DNA of 64,000 nucleotides from Aspidiotus rigidus. Lineage: Eukaryota > Arthropoda > Insecta > Hemiptera > Diaspididae. Below are positions 22,774 to 33,525 of this stretch, one piece after another. The notes beneath the pieces were generated by a model that did no database searches, had not been told where the DNA came from, and was given only the letters and a program-made list of their open reading frames with translations. A program made the translations under genes and the position numbers. The stretch spans positions 620,001 to 684,000 of the forward strand of contig JAVHKY010000023.1 in NCBI GenBank assembly GCA_035079385.1. Reading direction: 5' to 3'. The number at the start of each line of letters is the position of its first letter. Position 1 is the first letter of the stretch.

Positions 22774-23116
22774 AATGGGGACAGTGGCGTAGCGAAGGGG
22801 GGGGGGGGGGGGGGGTTAAGGGGGTCGGAACCCCACCCTTGATGGTTAATTGAAATATTGAATTTATGCCGAAAAAGCAGGGGAGAAAGTAAAGCGTGCG
22901 ATATTCATTGTTTTTGAAAGCGCACGCGAGTAGAAAATCGAATGATAGCTCAAAAGATAACAAAACAATGAGTAACCAAGACAAATCATTTCTCGTTTTT
23001 TCTTGCTTGGTTTGATTTCATATCGTGACCCTCTTCTTCTTTTTCTTTTTTTTTTTTCCTTCTTTAGTTGCTCGTGAATTAGTTAGGAACAGCCAAGTGT
23101 AGCAAGGCGTTGCATT

Positions 23117-25480
23117 ATGGATAAATTTGTTGTAAAAAGATTAAAATTGGATCCGTCTGTTTTTCAACCTGAAATTGATGAACCTCTTCATTGTGATACT
23201 TCGACTTCAGAGAGATTGATGGTGGATGAGTGCGATGATCTCGCGTCTGTCAACGCTTCTGAGCCTGAGGCTGAGGGTACCGATGTGAATCCGAATGATA
23301 TTTCCTTATTTGTTAATAACAATTTGACCGACTTTGGAAGACTCGACCAATTAAACAATATCTGGACACCCGACCGTAAGTTTAATTTTCCGACGAGAAA
23401 TCTTGGTGGTAGAAATTTGAAATTCCAGCATAGCTGGCTCGATCCTTTTCCTTGGTTAGCCTACTCAAAAATCAAAGATGGGGTATATTGCAAATTCTGC
23501 GTTCTTTTCAAGCAGAGAGAAGGAGGAAGTGGAAGGCAGACACTCCATAGTTTGTGCTCGAAAGAATTTTTCAAATGGAAAGATGCTTTAGAATATTTTC
23601 GAAAACATGAAACTAATATTTATCATACAAAGATTGAGGCTTCCGTTCGTTCCTTACAGAATATTTCGAATCAAAAAACGTCGTCTGTCAACCTCCAGCT
23701 CGATTCAGCTAAAAAAACCCTAGTTTTAGAAAATAGAAAACTTATTATTCCAATTATTGAAACGATTCTACTGTGCGGTCGACAGGGTTTGGCCCTTCGT
23801 GAACATCGTCAGTTAGAAAGTAACCCTGGTAATTTCTTGGCGATCCTGAACTATTCTTTGAGCTTAGCGGCTAACGAAGAATTCAACCGAATTCGAGAAA
23901 AATGTAAAAAAAATGCAACGTATACTAGCCCTCAGATTCAGAACGAAATAATCACCTCATGTGGGTCTTTAATAACCAAGAAAATTGTTTCAGAAATTAC
24001 GAAGGCTAAATATTATTGTATTTTGGCTGACGAAACTACTGACGTGAGTAATATCGAACAGTTACCTCTCTGCGTACGATATATTGATGTTGAAAATTAT
24101 AAAATTGTTGAGAGATTTTTCACGTTTGTGCAAGTCGAAAGCATAAAGGGTCAAAATCTAGCTGATGCTATACTTCGTACGCTAGAAGAAAATGGTCTTG
24201 ATCATTCATGCATCAGAGGGCAGGGCTACGACGGAGCATCAAATATGAGTGGTAAATTCGTCGGTGTTGCTGCTCTCATTTCGAAAAAGGTGAAAACTGC
24301 TATCTACGTCCACTGTTTGAGTCATCGTTTAAATTTATGTCTATCTACAGCCAGCGAATTGCCTGCTGTGCGGAATACAACGGGAACTGTTGAATCCGTG
24401 TACAATTTTTTCCACACTCCGAAGCGTGAATGTTGTTTGAAAACATTTGTGAGTCAGGTTTCAGGGGAATACGCGAATAAAAAATTGAAGAGATTTAATC
24501 CGACTCGATTCATTGAGAGGCACAGCTCTATTACAATTTTCGTCAATTTACAAGAAGCAATAATGTTAGCCTTACAAGAAATATCAACGACTTGGGAAGA
24601 CCGTGCATCATCTACCTCAGCTACACAATTATTACAAAATCTTAGAAGTTCAGAATTTAATATTACTATAAGAATTCTCGAGTTTGTCTTGTCACACACC
24701 ATCGGTTTGAGCAAATTTTTACAAAAGCGAAATATCGATCTACAGCAAGCAATTACGCATGTTAAAGTAATTATTAATAGTTTGAAAGATGCCAGATCAA
24801 ACGTTGAGAAAATCTTCTCTTCTTTATTTTCAACGACGGAGGAAGCTGGTGAAAAACTAGATTTCGAAATAACTATGCCACGAATTGTGGGAAGACAGAG
24901 ACACCGTTCAAATACACCTGCTACGTCTCCTGAAGCTCACTATCGTGTCAATATATTTATTCCTTTTCTGGATCATGTCATCAAAGAATTGACGGAGAGA
25001 TTTTTAAATCATGAAGACACCCTCGCGAATTTCAACGTTCTCACGAATGCCACCTCCCTAAATGAGGACCAAATAATCAATCTTCGCAAATTGTTCGACC
25101 TGTATAAATCTGATTTAAAAGAGGGACATTCTTTCGACAAAGTTGTTATCGAGATTAATAATTGGAAGAACCATCTTACGATGTGTAAAGTTGGTGGTGA
25201 CGATTCTGTGATCGATCTTTTAAAACATTGCAATGAAATATTTTTCCCAAATGTTCGAATTTTATTATGTATTTTTGGTTGCTTACCGGTCTCAACATGT
25301 ACTCCGGAACGGAGCTTTAGTACGTTGAAATTTCTAAAAAATTACTTACGTAATTCTTCCTCCGAAGCTAGACTTGATGGTCTAGCCCATTTATATTCGA
25401 ATAAAGATATAGAGATTAGTGTTAAGGAAATTTTGGAAGATTTTTGTTTGAAAACTCGAAGAATAAATTTTAAATTGTAA
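23117..25480 (+). CDS. hAT transposase, TTF-type zinc finger, 787 aa
   Basis: A DDE-type transposase that would excise and reinsert elements carrying its TIRs, acting in the nucleus. The ATG at 23117 follows GCATT; a pyrimidine tract ending CTTTAG near 23066 could be a 5' UTR splice acceptor. Domains in order: a charged N-terminus (1-75); a TTF-type finger around 80-170 with C125, C128, H164 and H170; a DUF4371-like core with LADETTD (303-309, first catalytic Asp likely D305) and GYDGASNMSG (370-379, D372); the hAT CxxH (C400, H403); and a C-terminal hAT dimerisation region with CTPERSFSTLKFLKNYLR (728-745), where E731 is the likely third acid. The length suits ZMYM1-like hAT proteins. No stop or frameshift interrupts it. 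A domesticated host gene is unlikely given TIRs and TSD. Confidence 0.95.
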   Translation: MDKFVVKRLKLDPSVFQPEIDEPLHCDTSTSERLMVDECDDLASVNASEPEAEGTDVNPNDISLFVNNNLTDFGRLDQLNNIWTPDRKFNFPTRNLGGRNLKFQHSWLDPFPWLAYSKIKDGVYCKFCVLFKQREGGSGRQTLHSLCSKEFFKWKDALEYFRKHETNIYHTKIEASVRSLQNISNQKTSSVNLQLDSAKKTLVLENRKLIIPIIETILLCGRQGLALREHRQLESNPGNFLAILNYSLSLAANEEFNRIREKCKKNATYTSPQIQNEIITSCGSLITKKIVSEITKAKYYCILADETTDVSNIEQLPLCVRYIDVENYKIVERFFTFVQVESIKGQNLADAILRTLEENGLDHSCIRGQGYDGASNMSGKFVGVAALISKKVKTAIYVHCLSHRLNLCLSTASELPAVRNTTGTVESVYNFFHTPKRECCLKTFVSQVSGEYANKKLKRFNPTRFIERHSSITIFVNLQEAIMLALQEISTTWEDRASSTSATQLLQNLRSSEFNITIRILEFVLSHTIGLSKFLQKRNIDLQQAITHVKVIINSLKDARSNVEKIFSSLFSTTEEAGEKLDFEITMPRIVGRQRHRSNTPATSPEAHYRVNIFIPFLDHVIKELTERFLNHEDTLANFNVLTNATSLNEDQIINLRKLFDLYKSDLKEGHSFDKVVIEINNWKNHLTMCKVGGDDSVIDLLKHCNEIFFPNVRILLCIFGCLPVSTCTPERSFSTLKFLKNYLRNSSSEARLDGLAHLYSNKDIEISVKEILEDFCLKTRRINFKL

Positions 25481-25515
25481 GTTTTTAATTTTAATGAATT
25501 TTTATTCAGACAAAA

Positions 25516-25521
25516 TAAACT
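25516..25521 (+). terminator. AATAAA polyadenylation signal of the hAT gene
   Basis: AATAAA stands 36 bp after the transposase stop codon and within the element. It is the standard animal signal at a suitable distance, but the motif is common in AT-rich DNA. Confidence 0.5.
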
Positions 25522-25659
25522 TGTAAATTCATATTGTCTACGTTCCTACTAAATTATTTTCTCATCATCCTTCCACCTCCCCCCCCAGAAAAATTCGAAT
25601 TTTCCCTTCCTTAAAACCCCCCCCCTTGAACATTTTCTGGCTACGCCACTGAATGGGGA

Positions 25660-27347
25660 GGCAAAGAGGGGAAATAAACTTGAAGAAAATTCGATCTCAT
25701 TTTTTACTCTGGACAGAGGAAGGAGAAGGACGGAGAAAATGGAAGGTGGTACGGAAGGAAGTTCACGTTCGTCATAAAACAGGTTCCCTGTTCCTTTCAA
25801 TTAAGAACAATAATCGTAGCTAACGAGAAAAAAAAAAAAAAAAAAAAAACCGTAGCAACGAAATAAGTGAGTCGTGATTAACGTGAAAATTTTAGCCATT
25901 TCTGTTAATTTTATTTCTTTCAATCCGAAAACAAGAAGACTCTTCCGCAGCACTTTTCGATTATTCTGTGGTGACATAAAGGTAGCGAAACAAATTTTCT
26001 TCAAGTCCGGTAAGGTTAATGACGTCATCAAACCCAAACGCGCTCGCGGGAATTTCGAGGAAGTTCCAATATTTTTACGGTCAAGTAAGCTTAATTGACT
26101 GTTTCGTATCTAAGTTCCACGAAAAATTTTGAAATCTGCGAGGCCCTCACCTGTCCCCCTCTTTATGGATAGCGAAACAATTAAAAATAAACATGAAATG
26201 ATAGTGTCAATTTTAATATTCGATGGACTTTTTGATAATCTCAATGGAAAGGGACGAAGAATGATTTATCCACGGAATTTTCAACAGGATTGGTTTCTCT
26301 TAGAGAATATAATAATTATTCTGCATCCGCGTTGGCGCCGATTCCTCAAGTCAGAAAGTCATGCTGATTCTCCTGATCTCGCCTCTGTTGGGGGGTAATC
26401 GTGATCGGTCATTTATTTATTTTGGTGAATAGTTTGACCGTCGGACAATGATTATAGAATTACTAGAAAATAACGATAAAAACATTTTCCTCATTACAAC
26501 GATGGCGTGAATTCCACTCCATGCACTTCAGAGTTACTGCTCGTCAACAAGACATAACGGTGGTTATACGAAGAGAGGAAAGATTGGTAAAAATGAAAAG
26601 AGAGAAAGAATACGAGTGGAAGTACGTAGATTCACTTTGAACACGCTCCTTCGAGATTTGACTGCTTGTACTGTAAAGGGAATAATTTAGAATACTTAAG
26701 TAGGTACCTACGATATTCTTCCTGGAATGATAACCATCTCGAAAAACATGCAAAACCGGCTGGAAGCATAAGATATTCGAATAACATAAAGCGAGTGCGA
26801 TATCAATATCTCAGCTGACAGAACTGTACCGTAAATTTTTAATATGCGGTACATCGAAATCCGTTAAGTTCAAATAGTCATTGTTTTTACGTGCCTATTT
26901 GTATATACCTCCGAATAGACCACGAAATACTGGCGAGGTTATCACGAAATAGGACGATTCGCGAGTCCTGCTGCGAATATTTTCAAGTTTTGTTATTCGC
27001 TATACTGGTTTATATATTATTCTGTAACGCCTCGAAACAAACGAGTCCAAAAATTTTAGACCTGGGTCGAGATAATGATGTGCGAGATCAACGAACACGA
27101 AAAATGTAGTTTATTAGGAAGTGCATCCTGTGCTCTATCTGGATATGGAATAACACGTTCGAGTAATTTAACATCGACGAATACAAAGGGAAAATAAATA
27201 ACACTTTCGTCGACATTGTACATGAATGATATACTCACGCTGACCAGCCGTAAAGGTATTTCTACACGGCTATACAGATTAAACTCTTCAAAATCTCTTC
27301 AAGGTCTAGATGGTCGCAAAGTGGAGAACATACTCGGGTACGACGGC
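25660..27347. other. No gene recognised
   Basis: A solo X hairpin end (ATAAAACAGGTTCCCTGTTC) lies near 25775-25795. A long A-run is at 25831-25850. A TGACGTCA palindrome is at 26020-26027. Small frames such as 26129-26398 have no motif. Confidence 0.35.
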
Positions 27348-27878
27348 ATTGTGATATTCTCAAGGAAAGGAAGCTCAAAAAACTCAATTTTTTGCTCGCC
27401 CAGTTCGGAAAACTTACCGCTCATCCACTCAGGTTTATTGAGTCTAGTTCCTCACAGCAGAGTACTGCATACCCACCATTACGTGAGGAGGTAACCGTCG
27501 TGAGTGCGAACCCCGATGACTATCCGCAGCCGATGGCGCCCTCTAGTTAACGAAACTTAACTCGTCCTCACGGGAGATGAAACCGCCCTCCTCGGCAGAG
27601 GCGTGAAGTACGCGTTGCCACCCAAGTCAGAGTCTTCAGCCCGGGCCGATGTGATAGTCGATTTGACGATCAGTTTGGGAATGCACGAGAAGGTGATCAA
27701 TGACTGAGCAGACTATGTGAAGAGCAACACAATCACATGTGCCTCGAGAAAAGTGACCTCCACCCTCAAGCAGCTTCAGAAGAAGCTCAAGTCCAACAAT
27801 GCAATTGTGGTGAAGGCGGATAAGGGTACGATAGTGAATCGAGTTTCTTGAACTTTCTTTCCTTGAGAATATCACAAT
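27348..27878. repeat. 38-bp inverted repeat bracketing a PLE fragment
   Basis: The arms at 27348-27385 and 27841-27878 are inverted copies matching at 35 of 38 positions (shared core ATTGTGATATTCTCAAGGAA). The 455 bp between them include a PLE N-terminal relic. No clear target duplication was found. It could be a foldback element or an inversion scar. Confidence 0.6.
27554..27835 (+). pseudogene. PLE N-terminal relic
   Basis: The frame reads DETALLGRGVKYALPPKS, later EKVIND, then a stop at about 27698, then KQLQKKLKSNNAIVVKADKG. PLE copy G has the corresponding DETAPLEKGLKFSLLP and GDLIVTKADKGNAVVV, so this is the segment upstream of the PLE RT palm. Local GC content is higher than around it. 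It is short, stopped and has no RT motif. Confidence 0.65.
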
Positions 27879-28865
27879 GGACTACACATTGTTTGTGTAC
27901 GTGACAGAAAAACGCGTCGAAGGGTTCTTGATTCATTTTTGCCACTTATTTTTCCTAAATATACAAACTCAACTTGGAAATGTGTACTTCCTACCACACC
28001 AACATCGGTGCTCCAAATTCTACCGCTGCCACCTCTGCTTTACTTTCTTGCTCTTGCTCTTGATCCCACGTGAGAGCAAGGTAGCTAGCCTTCAAATGGT
28101 CGCTATTCAGCTTCGTAAGAGCCTATTTTCTTACCAGCTTTTGTGGAGCAGCGACCTCAACTTCCCGGTGGATAGAAAATATTTGATTATATCAATATAT
28201 GACTGATAAATGAATCGATATCAATTTTATTATCAATGTATCATAGTAAAACATAAATTAACAGGGTACGGGTAACTACACATAAATACGGCGTTGCCCT
28301 AAATTTGCCGGTGACGTCACCATTTGATGACATCATACGGACTTGAAATCTTCCAGTCCGAATTTCCTAGGCCCTGCATACAGTATATACTAGGCTATAC
28401 TGAAAAATTCGGTGAAAATCGATTTTTTTTTTCCGTGACTTTTCCACCTTTTGAAAGAATATCGGTTGAGCATCTCAAAAAGACGCAACATAGAGAATGA
28501 ATTCAATTTTGACACCTCTGGAGGTGGGAAAATGCTCAAAATCAAGTTTAAAATCTTGAAACCGCCAGTTTGGCCTGAAATATAATGTCAAGAATTTTGA
28601 CAATAAAATCCAAAAGCGAGCATCTTGAAACTCCTTAATCTGTCCGAGTTTTGAGAAATTCCAACAATGAGGGGCGGAGATAGAATTATTTTGAATAAAT
28701 CTACTCGTACATTTCTAGCCATATCTCATTATAGAGGGAGCTCAGAGGAATGAGGATTTCAAGAAAATATTTTCTTGAAGTCAAATTTTAAATTCCGGCT
28801 AGGGACCAATGACCGTTCTTACGCGGCTATTTATAGCCTTTAAAAAACACATTTCTTTACCTCAA
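27879..28865. other. No gene recognised
   Basis: A plus-strand frame at 27877-28206 has no motif. A perfect 12-bp palindrome, GGTGACGTCACC, lies at 28310-28321. The rest is featureless AT-rich DNA. Confidence 0.35.
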
Positions 28866-30085
28866 ACGACGACATACTCAAAGGAGTAAAATAGACGGAG
28901 TAATTTAATTAAAGCCACAGAAATACAAAATACACCGGAGCGCTTTCGATTAAAGAACCATTGTCAACGGGTGACATGAAAGCAACTGAACCAACACCGG
29001 CCGGCAACAAACACTGCCGAGGAAATCATGACTGAACTAGCGAGTCATCACAATGTGAATCATACTCATAAACTAGTTCAATCAACCCCTCATCAGGTAT
29101 GTACCTGTTGAGCACATTTAGGTTGTCGTTATTCAGATGGCGAATCATTTCAATATGTTCTAACGCGGTACGCTTGAAAACTGAGGACTCTCTATGGAGG
29201 AGGGACTCGGATCCCTCTTTGAAACTATGGCCAGTGGTAATAAGGTGGTCCGCAAATGCCGAATCAACCAATTTCTTCTTTTCCCACGCCTTCCTATGCT
29301 CATCTATTCTAATTTTGAGCTGACGTCCAGTCTGTCATTACACTCCATTTTGTAAACCCCACTTCTTTCGACCCGTGGGATGGGGTCCTTCAGCTTAACG
29401 AACAGACTTTTTACAGTGTTAAGATTGTAATACACTGGGCGAAACCCGAATGGGCCGAAGACACGACCTAACTGGGAAGGGAATTTTCCTAAAAAGGGGA
29501 GCCTGATCCAACGTTTTCTACTGTCAGACGCGGGATTGCGGGGGAGGGAGGTAGTGGAATCAAGGCTTTTCCGAGTCAATTTTCTATGGACCATCAAGTC
29601 AATATCCAAGCTGACCTCATTCACTCTGGCCAAGTGCTTTATAGTCAAAAGCTCCTGTTGAGCAGCGAGGTGACCCAATGGAATACTAGTCAACCGGTGG
29701 ATATAACTATTAAAACCGGCAATTTTGTGGGCAACAGGGCAGAAAGGTCTGCTGTGGACAGTAATATCGGTCGAGGTATCTTTTCTATTATGGCGAATTG
29801 ATGGGCACCTTCTCTATTAGAGATAGTTAAGTCCAAAAAATTTATAGATGAACCACCTACTTCTAACGTGAATTTGATGGAAGGATACAAACTGTTGAGA
29901 TTCCTAAGAAACTCCAAAAGGAGATCTCGGTGACTGGTCCACATGCACAACACATCATCTACATACCTGTGTCAATAATGTATATGACTCAAAAGCCCCT
30001 GGCCAGAGGAAAAAAGATCGAGCTCAAATTTAGATATGAAAACCTCCGAAATGAGGGAACTCAGAGGAGAGCCAATCGGTCAGTC
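28866..30085 (-). pseudogene. PLE copy C, RT end plus broken GIY-YIG
   Basis: On the minus strand, pieces in order are: GSPLSSLISEVFISKFELDL and HYWHRYVDDVLCMW (RT palm with YVDD), then SIKFTLEVGGSSINFLDLTI. A frameshift near 29770 follows, then KHLARVNEVSLDIDLMV, KRWIRLPFLGKFPSQLG and SGVYKMECND. The nuclease is damaged: sequence between the GVY box and the helix that follows YIG is deleted and the frame shifts near 29330. It ends with FADHLITTGHSFKEGS and SHCDDSLVQS, stopping at 29026. The 3' UTR resembles copies B and D. The 5' side is truncated at about 30085 within the RT. Inactive. Confidence 0.8.
28944..28967 (-). other. PLE tail stem-loop, copy C
   Basis: On the minus strand: box TTGACAAT, stem GGU/AUC (one G-U pair) around TCTTTA, then GAAA. 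It lies 59 bp past the stop of copy C, as in copy B. Confidence 0.5.
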
Positions 30086-30432
30086 AGGAAGAAGTCCCTA
30101 CAAGTCTAATCAGGCGAATACAAGGGGTGGTCAAGCACTGGTGTTTGATTTTGGGCAAAAAAACCTTTGATACCAAGAGCCGTACCATAGTTGTACACGC
30201 CAAAAAACCTTCACGGTTAAACTCATCCATAAAAAATCACAATTACATAGTCAAACGTTTGCAACATTTCTCGACGATTTCCGGCTAGTTTCCGCTTCAT
30301 ACTGTTGATGACAGACAGCGCACAGGCATAAACCGGTTTACCAGCACATGAAACAGCTGTTACCGACTCTTGAACACGTTGTACAACGCGGCACGTTTCT
30401 TGGTGGACTCTCCAAACACAGCACATAACATT
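30086..30432. other. No gene recognised
   Basis: This short stretch lies between PLE copy C and the 455-bp duplicated repeat. I see no motif or repeat. Confidence 0.35.
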
Positions 30433-30886
30433 TTTTTTAATTTGGCATTTCATTTTCCCGGTTTTACAAGGAATTTGATGACTATTTATTGCTCAACGTC
30501 TTTTTTACGCAAAAAAATTGGCCTGAAATCGGCACGGACCCACAAAGACTTCCTCCAAAAATTAATTTATGACAAACTATGCCATGAACCAACGTGAAAT
30601 TTTGAATATTGATGGTCGATAGTACGACAAAACAAGATTCAATTAGGTTTCCTTGCCAGTGTTGCCAATTAGCGCATACAAATAATTGTCCGGGAATTTT
30701 TTTGACATACCTCGTACTCATAACTCCAATGTGATAGCAAAAAACGGTCAACGGCTTGGTGTTCAGCGCGAAAAATACTCCTAGAAACTTCTTCGATAGT
30801 TCATGTTCATAAACTGCTGTTCAGTAGTGTTATTGGTTTAGTCAGTTACAATATTTGATGACAGACTGCCTCCTGCGCAACCCAAC
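30433..30886. repeat. 455-bp near-identical dispersed repeat, copy 1
   Basis: It matches 33067-33525 with about six substitutions and one 5-bp indel over 454 bp (roughly 98% by eye). Both start after a T-run at AATTTGGCATTT and end at GCGCAACCCAAC. No TIR or poly-A is visible. Each strand has a short open frame preserved in both copies, which at this identity means little. Confidence 0.8.
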
Positions 30887-30892
30887 GTAAGA

Positions 30893-31235
30893 TTTTTTTG
30901 TCCGCGGAACTCCTCTGAAACTACCCGATGGATTTTTTTGTAACTTGGCCATATTGTAGTAGTATATCTGAAGATGTGCACCTGCAATTTTTTTGAAAAT
31001 CGGATGAGTAGTTCTCGAGAAATGTTCAATTTGTTGAGAAATTTTGCAGTATTTCGAGTACCTTTTTGTCCGCGGAACTCCTCCGAAACTACCCGATGGA
31101 TTTTTTTGTAACTCGGCCATATTGTAGTATTATATTTGAAGATGTGCGCCTGCATTTTTTTTGAGGATCGGATGAGTAGTTCTCGAGAAATTTTTACTTT
31201 TGTTGAAAAATTTTTCACTATTACGAGTAGCTTCT
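30893..31235 (+). repeat. Tandem duplication of a ~172-bp unit
   Basis: TTTTTGTCCGCGGAACTCCTC near 30895 recurs near 31066. Each unit goes on through ACTACCCGATGGATTTTTTT and GGATGAGTAGTTCTCGAGAAA. The two units are diverged at scattered sites. Confidence 0.8.
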
Positions 31236-31666
31236 TACGAATAGCTGCGAGTAGCTGCTTACATTAGGAGAAGCGGATTTTCCTATACGTTTACCACTTT
31301 CGTCATCAGTACGTGTATTGTGATGAAGAACCTTTCATCATTCGACAGGTTCATTCTTTACCAAGGGTTCATTGGATTTTATTTCCGATGAAACCTTTTC
31401 GTTCAAATTTAGTACACTTGTATCTCGCTTCCCACAGCCCCTAGAGCGTTGAATTTTGTTTTGTCAAATTTTATTTGTTTTGTTAAATTTATTTTTTAAC
31501 GGATAGTAGCAATGGCGAGTTGTTCATTTTTCTAGCTATTTTTCATTATTATTAGTCATACTCGATAGTTTTTTTTTTTTTTTATTATTATTATTTTACG
31601 AGCATTATAAACTGCACGAGGGTTATTTGCTCGGCGTTACAATCTTATTTTAGAACATTACTTGAA
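31236..31666. other. No gene recognised
   Basis: T-rich DNA with simple ATT repeats near 31570-31600. No coding motif was seen. Confidence 0.35.
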
Positions 31667-32074
31667 TTAGGTTAAATTAGGTACGTATTGGTGGAATTGA
31701 GTGGCGATCGAACGGAATTTGTTGGTGAATTGTATGAAGTTGTAGAATTGAGTGGTACGTAAATAAGTTAGGGTTGAGTCGATGGTTTCGGAGTTGTTGT
31801 TTAGTGCTGCATTGATATTGGAAGTTATATTTAGGGAGGTTCGAGTGGGTTGCAGGACGGGGCATGAGAAAAAATGATCAACTGATAAATTTTCTTGGAG
31901 ACAGTGAGGGCATGATGGAGGAGCGAGATTAGTGAGAAGATAAATATGAGTAAGACGAGTGTGGCCTATTCGCAGCCATGCTAAAATGACCTCCTCTTGC
32001 CTTGAATTTCGTTGGGATGAGGACCAAAATGTGGGTTCACGTTTTATTTTTCTTAATTTGTTATTCGACTGATT
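31667..32074 (-). pseudogene. Non-LTR retrotransposon C-terminus after RNase H
   Basis: A minus-strand frame of 136 codons is open from 32074 to a stop at 31667. It contains QEEVILAWLRIGHTRLTH, YLLTNLAPPSCPHC and LSVDHFFSCP. This EEVxLxRLRIGHTRLTH block followed by a CxxC-x8-H-x4-C knuckle is characteristic of the C-terminus of RNase H-bearing non-LTR elements (jockey/I group). It belongs with the RNase H piece at 32356-32652 and lacks the RT. Confidence 0.75.
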
Positions 32075-32355
32075 TTAGTGAAAACCTTGGCTTTGAATGA
32101 TTAAGTACAATTTTTTAATCTTCATCAAATGTGCTGATGCGAGACTACCTGGGTGATTTCACTCTTAATTAATAATTGATTTATTTGTCATTTTTTCATG
32201 TATGGGCACATAATTAATAGTGGTTCATAGTTGATTTCAGGTGTCAAAAGAGATGGAAAGATTATTTTCAATTTGGACTGGCTTTTTTGAGTGAGATTTG
32301 AGATTAGACTAACGAGTAAACCGGGCTTGGGTGCTATATATTTTTACCGAATTTT

Positions 32356-32652
32356 CTAGCTAGAAAAGTGAGGTATTTTGTTAATACGTTTGGAATGGTT
32401 GAAGCGTGAGGGAAGGAATGAGGGGTTGACTATTGGGTGATTGGTTACTTCTTTCGTTTCGACATCGATTTTTTTAGTTTTTCGGGATCTCGTTGTAACT
32501 GGATTCCCAGATGAAGAATTTTGGGTGTGCATAGAAAATGGTGATATGATAGCGTGAAGGCAATTTATGAGTGCACGAGAGGAATAGCAGCTGGAGATAG
32601 CTTTAAGAGATGCCAGGAATCGGAAGTGATGAAGAATTGAACCACTCAGCAC
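32356..32652 (-). pseudogene. Decayed RNase H domain of the same non-LTR element
   Basis: The minus-strand frame contains SLKAISSCYSSRALINCLHA and later KEVTNHPIVNPSF. The first fits the SxxAI helix after the RNase H DS motif; the second fits the A-x-x-A-A-K-EATNHPI segment after the HVGIPGNE box, here degraded to SGNPVTTRSRK. Catalytic acids are mostly lost. Confidence 0.55.
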
Positions 32653-33066
32653 TAATATATAGTATACTAGACTAATAATATGCTAAGAATAACGTATAGG
32701 AAAAAATGATTGTAGAGCTCTTTTTTATTAGAAACAACTGTTATAGCCTCGTAGCAGTTTGGACAGGGGGAGGGGGAGGGGGAGTGGTTTTTCTGGAGAC
32801 GTTTTGTAGGTTTTAGATGACTCTTAGCCTAAATTATAACAAAATTCAGGTTTCCTTATTGGATTATAGGTATTTTTACTCTGTTATCTGTTGATGTGAC
32901 ATCGTAGTGATAGAATTTATAAACTGAGTTTTATTGTTTATTCTACAAATGTTTGACATGATTGACAGGTCATTGGTATTTAATTTAAAGAGAGGGAGTG
33001 ACTCTCTCAATGTTTTTTGCATTGTGGGAAGAAAAGTCGTGTACTACTCACGCGACTGCGTGAGTG
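32653..33066. other. No gene recognised
   Basis: It contains a short GGGGGA repeat near 32765-32785 and otherwise AT-rich sequence. Confidence 0.35.
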
Positions 33067-33525
33067 TTTTTTTAATTTGGCATTTCCTTTTCCCGGTTTT
33101 ACAAGGAATTTGATGACTATTTATTGCTCAACGTCTTTTTTACGCAAAAAAATTGGCCTGAAATCGGCACGGACCCACAAAGGCTTCCTCCAAAAATTAA
33201 TTTATGACAAACTATGCCATGAACCAACGTGAAATTTTGAATATTGATGGTCGATAGTACGACAAAACAAGATTCAATTAGGTTTCCTTGCCAGTGTTGC
33301 CAATTAGCGCATACAAATAATTGTCCGGGAATTTTTTTGATATACCTCGTACTCATAACTCCAATGTGATAGTAAAAAACGGTCAACGGCTTAGTGTTCA
33401 GCGCGAAAAATACTCCTAGAAACTTCTTCGATACCTAGTTCATGTTCATAAACTGCTGTTCAGTAGTGTTATTGGTTTAATCAGTTACAATATTTGATGA
33501 CAGACTGCCTCCTGCGCAACCCAAC
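33067..33525. repeat. 455-bp near-identical dispersed repeat, copy 2
   Basis: Direct-orientation partner of 30433-30886. The flanks differ completely on both sides, so the shared ends mark the unit's borders. The gap between copies is about 2.2 kb. Confidence 0.8.

Larger units (their letters stand above)
22782..25651 (+). mobile_element. Complete hAT transposon, 2,870 bp
   Basis: The terminal inverted repeats begin CAGTGGCGTAGC (22782-22793) and end GCTACGCCACTG (25640-25651). Long G-runs (or C-runs) sit inside both ends. The target duplication AATGGGGA is perfect at 22774-22781 and 25652-25659; 8 bp is the hAT superfamily hallmark. One intact transposase gene fills the element. Perfect TSD plus intact ORF implies recent movement and possible present activity (inference). 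Confidence 0.95.
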
